64,000 nt of DNA from Kribbella kalugense (GTDB taxonomy: Bacteria; Actinomycetota; Actinomycetes; Propionibacteriales; Kribbellaceae). Position numbers and translations under genes: made by a program. Shown piece after piece: positions 52,235-60,155 of the stretch. Positions within the stretch are counted from its first letter, which is position 1. Each line of letters starts with the position of its first letter. The DNA lies in NCBI RefSeq assembly GCF_004365875.1, contig NZ_SODF01000003.1, forward strand, positions 1,145,199-1,209,198, written 5' to 3'. The notes beneath the pieces were generated by a model. That model made no database searches, had not been told where the DNA came from, and saw nothing but the letters and a program-made list of their open reading frames with translations.

Positions 52235-53967
52235 GGCAGATCCTGCCCGTGGCCGGGCCGGCCGAGATTCGGCAGCACGCGCGGCGGTTGGCTCGGCGGC
52301 ACCCGCGCAACCTGCTGATCGCGTTGGCGCTGCACGCGTTGGCGGCGGTGTCGGGACTGGCCGCCCCGCGGCTGATCGGTGACCTGGTCCAGGACGTGCA
52401 GCACGGCACGACCGCGAGCAAGGTCAACGTGGTGATCGTCGTGATCGCCGTCTTCATCGTCGCGCAGTCGCTGCTGACCCGCTGGGCGCGGTACCGCTCG
52501 TTCGCGCTGGGCGAGCAGGTGCTGGCCGAGTTGCGTGAGGACTTCGTCGACAACGCTCTTGCGCTGCCGATCGGCACGGTCGAGCGGGCCGGCACCGGCG
52601 ACCTGCTGTCTCGGACCTCGCGGGACGTCGACACGTTGTCGCGGACTGTGCGGTTCGCCGTACCGGAGACGATCATCGCTTGCGTCACGGTGGTCTTCAC
52701 GGTGATCGCGACGGTGCTGGTTGGGGTCTGGGTGCTGGTGCCGTTGGTGGCGATGGTTCCGCTGCTTTGGCTGAGCACCAGGTGGTATCTGGGCCGCGCC
52801 AAGGACGGTTATCTCCGTGAGAACGCGGCGTACGCGCAGATGACGAGCTCGCTTGCCGAGACGGTCGAGGGTGCGCGGACGGTCGAGGCTCTGCGCCGGT
52901 ACGACGCTCGGGTTCGTCAGGGTGACGCGGACATCCGCGGTTCGTACCTGGCGGAGCGGTACACCTTGTTTCTGCGGACGATGTACTTCCCGGCCGCGGA
53001 GCTGGGGTATCTCGTGCCGGTCGTGGGCACGCTGCTGTTCGGCGGTTGGCTGCATCTCAACGGTCACGTCTCATTGGGCGCCGTGACGGCCGCCGTGTTG
53101 TACGTGAACCAGTTGATCGACCCGGTCGACCGGCTGCTCTCCTGGCTGGACGAGCTCCAGTCCGGCGGTGCCGCGTTCGCACGGTTGCTGGGGATCAGCG
53201 ACGTACCGGATGATCGGACGCCGTCGGGGCAGACGCCGGCCGACGAACTGGTGGAGGCGCGTGACGTGCGGTTCTCGTACGTCGAGGGTCGCGACGTACT
53301 GCATGGTGTGGACCTGATCATCCAGCCGGGTGAGCGGATCGCGATGGTCGGACCGTCCGGCGCCGGCAAGTCGACACTGGGGCGGCTGGTCGCGGGCATC
53401 CATCCGCCACGGACCGGTTCGGTGACGGTTGGCGGTGTGGGGATGACGGAGCTGCCGCTGGACGAACTGCGCAAGCAGGTCGCACTGGTCACGCAGGAGC
53501 ACCACGTCTTCGTCGGCACACTGCGAGACAACCTGTCGATGGCGCGTCCGTCGGCGTCCGACTCGGAACTGTTGGAGGCACTCGCGGCCGTCGACGCTCG
53601 TGATTGGGCGCAGGCGTTGCCGGACGGGCTCGAGACTCGGGTGGGGTCGGGTCAGTTGGCGCTGACACCTGCACAGGCACAGCAGTTGGCGTTGGCTCGC
53701 CTGGTGCTGGCCGACCCACACACGCTGGTGCTCGACGAGGCGACCTCACTGATCGACCCACGCGCAGCGCGGCACATGGAGCGTTCCCTCGCCGCAGTCC
53801 TCGAAGGCCGAACGGTCATCGCCATCGCCCACCGCCTCTACACCGCCCACGACGCCGACCGCGTCGCAGTAGTAGAAGACGGCCGCATCACAGAACTAGG
53901 CAGCCACGACGAGTTAGTCGCCCGCCAGGGTTCGTACGCCGCGCTCTGGAATTCCTGGCACGGCTGA
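52231..53967 (+). CDS. ABC exporter half-transporter, Walker-competent subunit 2
   Basis: A 578-residue half-transporter. Walker A is GPSGAGKS (374-381), Walker B LVLDEATS (499-506) and the H-loop IAHRL are intact, but the signature is LTPAQAQQ (478-485) instead of LSGGQ. Together with subunit 1 this gives one composite active site: this subunit's Walker A/B with the partner's FSGGQ. Such heterodimers export peptides, lipids or drugs. The substrate is unknown; the next gene on the other strand is an Erm methylase, and a terminator lies between. Confidence 0.9.
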   Translation: MRQILPVAGPAEIRQHARRLARRHPRNLLIALALHALAAVSGLAAPRLIGDLVQDVQHGTTASKVNVVIVVIAVFIVAQSLLTRWARYRSFALGEQVLAELREDFVDNALALPIGTVERAGTGDLLSRTSRDVDTLSRTVRFAVPETIIACVTVVFTVIATVLVGVWVLVPLVAMVPLLWLSTRWYLGRAKDGYLRENAAYAQMTSSLAETVEGARTVEALRRYDARVRQGDADIRGSYLAERYTLFLRTMYFPAAELGYLVPVVGTLLFGGWLHLNGHVSLGAVTAAVLYVNQLIDPVDRLLSWLDELQSGGAAFARLLGISDVPDDRTPSGQTPADELVEARDVRFSYVEGRDVLHGVDLIIQPGERIAMVGPSGAGKSTLGRLVAGIHPPRTGSVTVGGVGMTELPLDELRKQVALVTQEHHVFVGTLRDNLSMARPSASDSELLEALAAVDARDWAQALPDGLETRVGSGQLALTPAQAQQLALARLVLADPHTLVLDEATSLIDPRAARHMERSLAAVLEGRTVIAIAHRLYTAHDADRVAVVEDGRITELGSHDELVARQGSYAALWNSWHG

Positions 53968-54022
53968 CCTGAGACCTCCTACGGTCTCGGGTCACCGTTT
54001 GCGTAGTAGGGGTCCTCGCCTC

Positions 54023-54061
54023 CCCCGCCCCCGAGCGGAGCGAGGGGGCGGGGCTTCTTTT
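54023..54061 (+). terminator. Terminator of the ABC exporter operon
   Basis: CCCCGCCCCC (54023-54032) pairs with GGGGGCGGGG (54044-54053) and is followed by CTTCTTTT. It overlaps the last codon of the converging erm gene. Confidence 0.85.
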
Positions 54062-54602
54062 AGCGTTGGCGTAGTAGGAGTACTGCTGAATCGACATGAG
54101 GTGGTGGGGTAAAAGCCTTGCGGGGAAGGCGAAGTCCGATCGACGGGTCGTAGTACCGGAACCACCGGTTCGCCCCAGGCGCATCGCCACGCGCCCACCG
54201 ATTCGCCACCTGACGCTGCAGCACCAGATCCGCCGACACCAGGCGCGAACCCTGCGCCAGCAGACGCTTCAGCAACAACGTGGAGACGTTGTACGGCGGG
54301 CTCGACACCACCCGGAACGGCCGCGACGGCAACCGGAGATCACCGGCATCGGCCCGGACCACCGTCACCGGCGCATCCGCGAACCGCCGACGCAACCGAT
54401 CGGCACGACCCGGATGGAGTTCGACGGCGATCACCCGAGCACCGGCCCGAACCAACGGAGCAGTCAGCGCACCGAGTCCGGCCCCGACGTCGAGGACGAG
54501 CTCGCCAGGTCTGACCCCGGCCGCGTCCACGACCCGTTGGGCCCAACGACTATCGAGCGGATGCCATCCCCAGGCACCCCTCGCCTGCCCGGAGCCGGGC
54601 AC
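54060..54602 (-). CDS. erm: 23S rRNA adenine N6-methyltransferase, short Erm(37)-like
   Basis: A 180-residue Erm-family enzyme that methylates A2058 of 23S rRNA, blocking macrolides and related drugs. Motif I is LDVGAGLGALTAPL (37-50), then AVELHPGR, and motif IV reads SPPYNVS (101-107) where most have NPPY. At 180 residues it lacks the usual C-terminal third, like Erm(37) of Mycobacterium tuberculosis, to which its WGWHPLDSRWA start and PPPHVDSAVLLLR end are also similar. The start is GTG 54602, since an in-frame stop lies just upstream. A candidate leader ORF overlaps its start. Confidence 0.9.
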   Translation of the reverse strand: MPGSGQARGAWGWHPLDSRWAQRVVDAAGVRPGELVLDVGAGLGALTAPLVRAGARVIAVELHPGRADRLRRRFADAPVTVVRADAGDLRLPSRPFRVVSSPPYNVSTLLLKRLLAQGSRLVSADLVLQRQVANRWARGDAPGANRWFRYYDPSIGLRLPRKAFTPPPHVDSAVLLLRQR

Positions 54603-54630
54603 GACGGACCATCACGAAGTACGTAATCAT
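54550..54630 (-). CDS. Candidate erm leader peptide
   Basis: A 26-codon ATG-initiated frame starts 28 bases before erm and runs into it in another frame, ending inside the coding region. It reads MITYFVMVRRARLRAGEG..., with several Arg-x-Arg triplets like those that stall the ribosome in the presence of macrolides. TAGGGT (minus strand, 54643-54638) is a typical -10 box seven bases before its ATG, which would make a leaderless mRNA. Function is inference. Confidence 0.4.
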   Translation of the reverse strand: MITYFVMVRRARLRAGEGCLGMASAR

Positions 54631-54663
54631 GCGACCGACCCTAGACCGTCAAACCACCATGGC

Positions 54664-55803
54664 TCAAAGCATTTTCGGCGTCGCACCGAGTGCGGTCACG
54701 GTCTCCGTCGTACGACGCTGCGCCAGCTCGAGCCGGCTCTTCTTCGCCACCGACTCTCCGCTTGCGAGCTCACGCCGTACGTCAAGCACTCGCACCGGCA
54801 GCACGTCCGTCATCAGCAACGGCGCGAACTCGGCCTGCTCGGTGGACCAGCGATCGCCGTCGCGCTTGAACGTGAAGCGGACAAGGAGGCCCTCAGCCTT
54901 GGTGGTTTCGGGTTCGCGGTGCGCGGCGACGAGGTTGCCGAGGCCGTACGCGACCCACTTCCCGTTGATCTGCTCCATCGGCTGCACGACATGCGCATGG
55001 TGGCCGATGACCAGGTCGATGTTGCTGTCGGCAAGCAGTTGTGGTGCGACCTCGCGTTGCTGGTCGTTGAGCTTGCTTGAGTACTCCGTACCCCAATGGC
55101 AGCTGACCAGCACCAGATCCGCACCACGGTCCTTGGCCTCCTGCGCCTTGCGGATGATCGTCTTCGGGTCGATCTTGCCGGCGCGCCAAGTCTGGCCATT
55201 CGGGTACGGCAGCCCGTTGAAGCCGAAGGTGAAACTGAGCGACGCGATCTTCACGCCGCCGACGTCGACGATCGTCGTCTGTTCGGCCTCGGCCCGCGAC
55301 CGTGCCGTGCCCGCATGCTTCAACCCCACCTTCTCCAAGGTGTTGAGAGTCCGGTCGACACCGGCCGTACCGCCGTCGAAGCTGTGGTTGCTCGCAGTCG
55401 TGCAGACGTCGTACCCGGTCTGCTTGAGAGCAGTCGCGATCTGCGGTGGGCCTTGGAAGAGCGGGTAGCCGTGGTACGGACCGCCGAGAGGCGCGAGCGG
55501 ATTCTCCAGGTGAGCGATGGCGAGATCCGCCCTCTGCACAAGGGGTTTCACGCTGCTCATCAGCGGCGCGAAGTCCCACTGACCACCCTTACCGTCGCGC
55601 TTCGCGGTTGTCCACAGGCGCTCATGAAGCAGTACGTCGCCAGTCGCGACCACCGTGATCCGATCGGGCCGCTTCGGTTCCGCACTCTTCGTGGCGTGAT
55701 CAGTTGTCGTGTCCGCGTAGGTGTCCGCGATGCATCCACTCGTCGCCACCGCCGCGGCTCCGGCGAGCATTCCCCCGAGCACCGCACGTCGTCGTACCGC
55801 CAT
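54664..55803 (-). CDS. CapA-family metallophosphatase-like lipoprotein
   Basis: A 379-residue protein with a twin-arginine-like signal (RRRAVLGGML) ending in a lipobox Cys (ATSGC), then a CapA-type domain: VVATGDVLLHERLW, DLAIAHLENPLAP, TASNHSFDGG, VSCHWGTEY and GHHAHVVQP. These His/Asp/Asn residues form the two-metal site of calcineurin-like phosphoesterases, although CapA proteins act in poly-gamma-glutamate or capsule pathways. The start at ATG 55803 is chosen. erm follows on the same strand after 61 bases. Confidence 0.86.
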   Translation of the reverse strand: MAVRRRAVLGGMLAGAAAVATSGCIADTYADTTTDHATKSAEPKRPDRITVVATGDVLLHERLWTTAKRDGKGGQWDFAPLMSSVKPLVQRADLAIAHLENPLAPLGGPYHGYPLFQGPPQIATALKQTGYDVCTTASNHSFDGGTAGVDRTLNTLEKVGLKHAGTARSRAEAEQTTIVDVGGVKIASLSFTFGFNGLPYPNGQTWRAGKIDPKTIIRKAQEAKDRGADLVLVSCHWGTEYSSKLNDQQREVAPQLLADSNIDLVIGHHAHVVQPMEQINGKWVAYGLGNLVAAHREPETTKAEGLLVRFTFKRDGDRWSTEQAEFAPLLMTDVLPVRVLDVRRELASGESVAKKSRLELAQRRTTETVTALGATPKML

Positions 55804-55911
55804 CCCACGCCCCCAAACCCTTGTTGTCATTGGAGACGCGGCACCGCGACTTTTGGTTGGGGACCGGTATAGTTATCCCGTGACGTCGAGACGTGATCGG
55901 GGATGTAAGCG

Positions 55912-56679
55912 ATGGTCGAGCTGAAGACGGCGGCGGAGATCGAGCAGATGCGCGCGGCCGGCCGGGTCGTCGCCAACGCGCTGGCCGCGGTCAAGAAGGA
56001 AGCCGCGGCCGGGGTCTCGCTGCGCGAGCTCGACGAGGTCGCGCGAGATGTACTGCGCTCTGCCGGCGCGGTCTCGTTGTTCGAGGGGTACCAGCCGGGG
56101 TTCGCGACGTCACCGTTCAGCGGGGTGATCTGCACGTCGGTGAACGACGCCGTACTGCACGGGTTGCCGACCGACCTCCGACTTGAGGACGGCGACCTCC
56201 TCAACGTCGACTGCGGCGCGTCGGTCGACGGATGGTGCGCGGACTCGGCGACCAGCTTCTGCGTCGGTACGCCGCGACCCGAGGACCTGGAGCTGATCGC
56301 GACCACCGAGGAATCGCTCGCCGCGGGTATCGCGGCCGCCGTCGAAGGCAACCGGATCGGCGACATCGGCGCCGCGATCGGCCGGATCGGCAAGGCGGCC
56401 GGACTCGGTACCAACCTCGACTTCGGCGGCCACGGCGTCGGCCGCCGCATGCACGAAGAACCCCACATCCCCAACGGCGGCCGCCCCGGCCGAGGCCTCA
56501 AACTCCGCGCCGGCCACGTCTTCGCCATCGAACCCTGGTTCTGGACCGGCCCCGGCACCACCTACCGCATAGACCCCGACGGCTGGACCCTCCGCTCCAC
56601 CGACAACACCCGAGGCGCCCACGCCGAACACACCATCGCCATAACCCCCGAAGGCCCCCAAATCCTCACCCTCCAGTAG
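55912..56679 (+). CDS. map: Methionine aminopeptidase, type I
   Basis: A 255-residue type I MetAP that removes the initiator Met. The metal ligands are visible in VDCGASVDGW (Asp), ADSATSF (Asp), GGHGVGRRMHEEP (His), AIEPWF (Glu) and AEHTIAI (Glu). The N-terminal extension of some actinobacterial copies is absent. The gene is preceded by TATAGT (55868-55873), a plausible -10 box. It is not in the usual secY-adk-map cluster, so it is probably an extra copy. Confidence 0.93.
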   Translation: MVELKTAAEIEQMRAAGRVVANALAAVKKEAAAGVSLRELDEVARDVLRSAGAVSLFEGYQPGFATSPFSGVICTSVNDAVLHGLPTDLRLEDGDLLNVDCGASVDGWCADSATSFCVGTPRPEDLELIATTEESLAAGIAAAVEGNRIGDIGAAIGRIGKAAGLGTNLDFGGHGVGRRMHEEPHIPNGGRPGRGLKLRAGHVFAIEPWFWTGPGTTYRIDPDGWTLRSTDNTRGAHAEHTIAITPEGPQILTLQ

Positions 56680-56719
56680 ATCGGCAACCACCCCGCGCGC
56701 TACCTGCAGGATCTGCCCG

Positions 56720-57586
56720 TCAGATGGTGGCTTTGTAGAAGGTGACGGTCGCGGTGGGGCGGAAGCCGACGCCTTGGTAGAGCGCGGCGGCGGGTGCGGA
56801 TTCGAAGCCGACCTTGATGCGGCGTGCCCCTCTTGCCGCCAAGCGGTCGATGCCTGCGGTGAGCATGGCTCGAGCCAGGCCGCGCCGGTGATACTCGTCC
56901 TCCACTCTCACCGGCTCGACCAGCCCTACCCCTGTCACCGGATCGAACCAATAGAGCGAGTAGGCGGCGCCTTGCCCATCCGACGTCTCGATGGCGAGAT
57001 CGAGCTCTGGGTCGTACAGCGAACACCGACGAAGGCGCTCCGCCACCCCCTCGCCGTTCCGGAGTCGCATCGGATGCGGGCTGTCCGACCGTTGGGTGCG
57101 GTCGACCAGGACAAAGCCCGCAGGCGGTACGTCGATCGGCGGCCGGTGCGCAGCCTCCATCCAGGCAACGCTTGATCGCTCACCGGCAACGAGCCCAGCT
57201 CCGGCAACCAGTTCGCTCAGTTGGCGATCGTCATCACGCACAGGCACCTCGAACGAACCCGCCGCGTGACGCCCGACCTGCGCCATCGCGCCCGCCCAAA
57301 CCTGATCCACCGAAGGACTCGTCACGCCCGGTACGACGATCGGGTCACACTGCCAGAGATCGTCGGCCCAGCTCGTCAACAGAACCCCAGCCACCGGCCC
57401 ATCACCATCAACCCAGAACAACTGCTCAACGCCCTCCGACCGCCGCGCTTTCCGCCCCCACCACTCCACATCCGCAGCCTCCCAAAGGCCAGCTTCGCGC
57501 TCCGCCAGACGAACGCGGCGCAACAACTCGGTGGCGAGCGTCAGCGCCTTACCTTCCGAGACTCTGATCTCTTGCACCGCCAACAC
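56720..57586 (-). CDS. GNAT-family acetyltransferase
   Basis: A 288-residue protein with a C-terminal GNAT domain: VEPVRVEDEYHRRGLARAMLTAGIDRLAARGARRIKVGF, with the acetyl-CoA binding R-R-G-L-A loop, and the closing ALYQGVGFRPT. The N-terminal half is less conserved and may be a second, degenerate GNAT-like domain. The acceptor is unknown. It starts at ATG 57586. Confidence 0.87.
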   Translation of the reverse strand: MLAVQEIRVSEGKALTLATELLRRVRLAEREAGLWEAADVEWWGRKARRSEGVEQLFWVDGDGPVAGVLLTSWADDLWQCDPIVVPGVTSPSVDQVWAGAMAQVGRHAAGSFEVPVRDDDRQLSELVAGAGLVAGERSSVAWMEAAHRPPIDVPPAGFVLVDRTQRSDSPHPMRLRNGEGVAERLRRCSLYDPELDLAIETSDGQGAAYSLYWFDPVTGVGLVEPVRVEDEYHRRGLARAMLTAGIDRLAARGARRIKVGFESAPAAALYQGVGFRPTATVTFYKATI

Positions 57587-57624
57587 CTACCCCCTCGCCA
57601 GCGCCGACCACAAGCGGCGAGCAG

Positions 57625-58734
57625 TCAGAAGAGGGGTTGTTGGGTTGGGGGTGGGGCGGGCGGTTGCGGGCGTGGTGGGGGGCGGAAGCGGCTGGTGGTG
57701 GGGTTTGGCTCGCCCCAGCCTGACTCTGCGCCGTCGACTACGCCAGTGGTGTGCATGCCGTTGATGGGTTTGGCGCGGTGGGAGGAGCTGCGGCCGAAGC
57801 CGTGTTTGTCGAGGAGTGGGCGGGCCTTGTCTTCGAAGGATTTGCGGAAGCTGGGGGCGGCGTAGGAACCGTGCGCATACAGTGATTCGTAGCGGGCGAC
57901 CAGATTGGGGTGGTCGTGGGCCAGCCAGCTCATGAACCAGTCTTTGACGCCGGGGCGTAGGTGGAGGATCAGCGTGGTCACGCCGGTGGCGCCGGCTTCG
58001 GCCAATCCACCGAATAACTCGTCGAGCTGCTCGGTGGAGTCAGTCAGCCAGGGGAGGACGGGAGCGACCATCACGCCGCACGGGAGGTTGGCTTCGCGGA
58101 TGGCTCGGATGAGGTCCAGCCGACCGCGAACCGACGGTACGCCGGGCTCCAGGCGGCGGCGAAGCTCCTCGTCGCCGAGGGCCAGCGAGATGCCGATGCC
58201 GACCCGCACCTCGGTAGCCGCTGCTGACAGCAGACCCAGATCCCTGCGGAGCAAGGTGCCTTTGGTCAGGATCGACAGGGGTGTGCCGGAGGCGGCCAGG
58301 GCCTCGATGATGCCGGGCATCAGGCGGTAGCGCCCCTCGGCTCGCTGGTACGGATCGGTGTTGGTGCCCAGGGCAACTTGTTCGTGGCTCCAGGACGGAC
58401 GGGCGAGCTCGCGGCGCAGTACGTCGGCCACGTTGGTCTTGACGACGATCTGCCGGTCGAAGTCGTCGCCGGTGTCGAGCTCCAGGTACTTGTGGGTCGG
58501 CCGGGCGAAGCAGTAGCGACAGGCGTGCGTGCAGCCGCGATACGGATTGACGGTCCAGTTGAACGGCAGCGCCGTACCCGGCACCGAGTTCAGCGCCGAG
58601 CGCGCGAGCACCTCGTGGAACGTGATCCCCTGGAACTCCGGCGTCGTCACCGACCGGACCAGCCCCGCGATCGACCCGAGCCCCGGCAACGTCCCCGGGG
58701 TCTCCGCGTCGATTTGCTGACCGGCCCACCTCAT
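57625..58734 (-). CDS. Radical SAM protein, Rv2578c/SplB-like
   Basis: A 369-residue radical SAM enzyme. The iron-sulphur motif is CTHACRYC (Cys-x3-Cys-x2-Cys), after NPYRG. A TKGT-like segment (ILTKGTLLRRDL) fits the spore-photoproduct-lyase-like group, to which Rv2578c of mycobacteria belongs. The last 40 residues are a Pro/Arg-rich tail. The chosen start (ATG 58734) opens MRWAGQQID. An SOS box lies immediately upstream, so the gene is probably induced by DNA damage. The substrate is unknown. Confidence 0.88.
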   Translation of the reverse strand: MRWAGQQIDAETPGTLPGLGSIAGLVRSVTTPEFQGITFHEVLARSALNSVPGTALPFNWTVNPYRGCTHACRYCFARPTHKYLELDTGDDFDRQIVVKTNVADVLRRELARPSWSHEQVALGTNTDPYQRAEGRYRLMPGIIEALAASGTPLSILTKGTLLRRDLGLLSAAATEVRVGIGISLALGDEELRRRLEPGVPSVRGRLDLIRAIREANLPCGVMVAPVLPWLTDSTEQLDELFGGLAEAGATGVTTLILHLRPGVKDWFMSWLAHDHPNLVARYESLYAHGSYAAPSFRKSFEDKARPLLDKHGFGRSSSHRAKPINGMHTTGVVDGAESGWGEPNPTTSRFRPPPRPQPPAPPPTQQPLF

Positions 58735-58743
58735 GGCTACAGT

Positions 58744-58757
58744 CGAACACATGTTCC
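58744..58757. promoter_or_regulatory. LexA (SOS) box
   Basis: CGAACACATGTTCC agrees at every position with the Gram-positive SOS consensus CGAACRNRYGTTYC and stands 10 bases ahead of the radical SAM start. Confidence 0.72.
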
Positions 58758-58866
58758 CATAAACATTCAACCCGAGATTCTGGCCGACCTGTCGGATCCG
58801 GCGTACGTCGTTCGTTGCAGGGGTGAGAGGTGGCCGACGGGAGGCCGCCCGGACAAGGAGCGTGAG

Positions 58867-59220
58867 ATGGCGCTGTACCTGATCTCCTTCGAGAAGGGTG
58901 CGATGGACCACATCCCAGCGGAGGACTTCCCTGACGTGGGTAAGGCAGCCCACGCGGTGATCCGGGAGACCAAGGACGCCGGTGTGTACGTCTTCGGCGG
59001 TGGACTGAGCTACGAGGACGGCGACGTCGAGTGGGGCGTGGTGGCCGTCGACGGGCGGGTGACCGACGGCCCGTTCGCGGAGAGCAAGGAACTCATCGGC
59101 GGCCTCACCATCGTCGACGTACCCACGCGCGAGGATGCCCTGAAGTGGGCGGCGAAGATCGCGGTCGCGTGCCGTTGTGCGCAGGACGTCCGCAAGTTCG
59201 GGGACGACCCGGAGCGCTGA
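58867..59220 (+). CDS. YCII-family protein
   Basis: A 117-residue YCII-related protein (MALYLISFEKGAMDHIPAED; VTDGPFAESKELIGGLTIVDV). In many actinomycetes such genes accompany sigma factors, but none is present here. The role is unknown. AAGGAG lies seven bases before the ATG. Confidence 0.85.
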   Translation: MALYLISFEKGAMDHIPAEDFPDVGKAAHAVIRETKDAGVYVFGGGLSYEDGDVEWGVVAVDGRVTDGPFAESKELIGGLTIVDVPTREDALKWAAKIAVACRCAQDVRKFGDDPER

Positions 59221-59233
59221 TCGACGCGGGGAC

Positions 59234-59258
59234 CACCCGGGCTCACCGAGCCCGGGTG
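59234..59258. terminator. Hairpin between the YCII and NmrA genes
   Basis: CACCCGGGCTC (59234-59244) and GAGCCCGGGTG (59248-59258) form a perfect 11-bp stem with loop ACC. It overlaps the stop of the converging nmrA-like gene and probably terminates both transcripts. Confidence 0.75.
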
Positions 59259-60085
59259 AAGGCCTCTGCGTTTGCGACCGCCCACTCCCGGTAGGTGACC
59301 GCCGGTCGCCCGGTGAGCTCGGCCATCGCTGGCTCCGGCTTCATCGGGTGCTCCGCCATCATCCGGAAGCCGTCCAGCAGCCACTGCGCCGTCTCTAACC
59401 CGATCGCCGGCGCCAGGCTGTCGAGGTACTCCTGCGGCGTCTGCTCCTCGAACCGCACCTCCTGCCCGGTCGCCTTCGAGATCCACTCGACCTCCTCGGG
59501 CGGCGTCAGTCCTTCCGGCCCACTCATCGCGATCTTCTCGCCGTTGAAGCGGTCGGACAGCAGCACCACCCTCGCGACCGCGGCGATGTCCCCGAGGTCG
59601 ATCGGCGTCTGCACGGCTCCGGCGTACGGCGCTCGCACGACACCCTCGGCCTTGATCGACGGCGCCCAGCCGAGCGTGTTCGTCATGAACTGCCCCGGTC
59701 GCAGGAACGTCCAATCGAAGCCGGCCGCCTCGATCGCCCGCTCGATCCGGTAGTAGTGCCACGTCGACGGATCCCCCTGCGCCTCATAATCAGCAGGCTC
59801 CCCGGACAGTACGACGACCCGCCGTACGCCGGCCTCCGTCGCGCAGCGGACGAAACCGTCGACGTACGCCGGAAGCGGCGCGAGATAGACCGTGTCGACG
59901 CCGTCCAGCGCAGCCGGCAGCGTCGAGGGCCGCCCCAGATACCCGCGCGCGACCTCAACCTCATCCGGCAAAGCGGCACGGGCCGGGTCGTTGGTCAGCG
60001 CGCGGACCGTCGCGCCCGCCGACATCAATTCGTCGACCAGCAGTCGCCCCACGCTCGCCGTCGCGCCCGTCACCAAGATGGTCAT
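59243..60085 (-). CDS. NmrA-like NAD(P)-binding protein
   Basis: A 280-residue atypical short-chain dehydrogenase of the NmrA type. The nucleotide motif is ILVTGATASVGRLLVDEL; later WTFLRPGQFMTNTLGW is typical of the group. The usual catalytic Tyr-x3-Lys is not evident, so it may be a redox sensor. It diverges from a TetR gene across an operator, and is its probable target. Confidence 0.85.
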   Translation of the reverse strand: MTILVTGATASVGRLLVDELMSAGATVRALTNDPARAALPDEVEVARGYLGRPSTLPAALDGVDTVYLAPLPAYVDGFVRCATEAGVRRVVVLSGEPADYEAQGDPSTWHYYRIERAIEAAGFDWTFLRPGQFMTNTLGWAPSIKAEGVVRAPYAGAVQTPIDLGDIAAVARVVLLSDRFNGEKIAMSGPEGLTPPEEVEWISKATGQEVRFEEQTPQEYLDSLAPAIGLETAQWLLDGFRMMAEHPMKPEPAMAELTGRPAVTYREWAVANAEAFTRAR

Positions 60086-60107
60086 GCCAAATCCCCTCTC
60101 GACTCGA

Positions 60108-60130
60108 ATTCCCGTAGGGTATACGAGAAT
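60108..60130. promoter_or_regulatory. TetR operator between nmrA-like gene and tetR
   Basis: ATTCCCGTA (60108-60116) and TACGAGAAT (60122-60130) form an inverted repeat matching at 8 of 9 positions with a 5-bp spacer, in the 70-base divergent region. It includes TAGGGT and TATACG, both plausible -10 elements. Confidence 0.65.
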
Positions 60131-60155
60131 TCAGGTCAGCGCCTATCGTTGGCCC

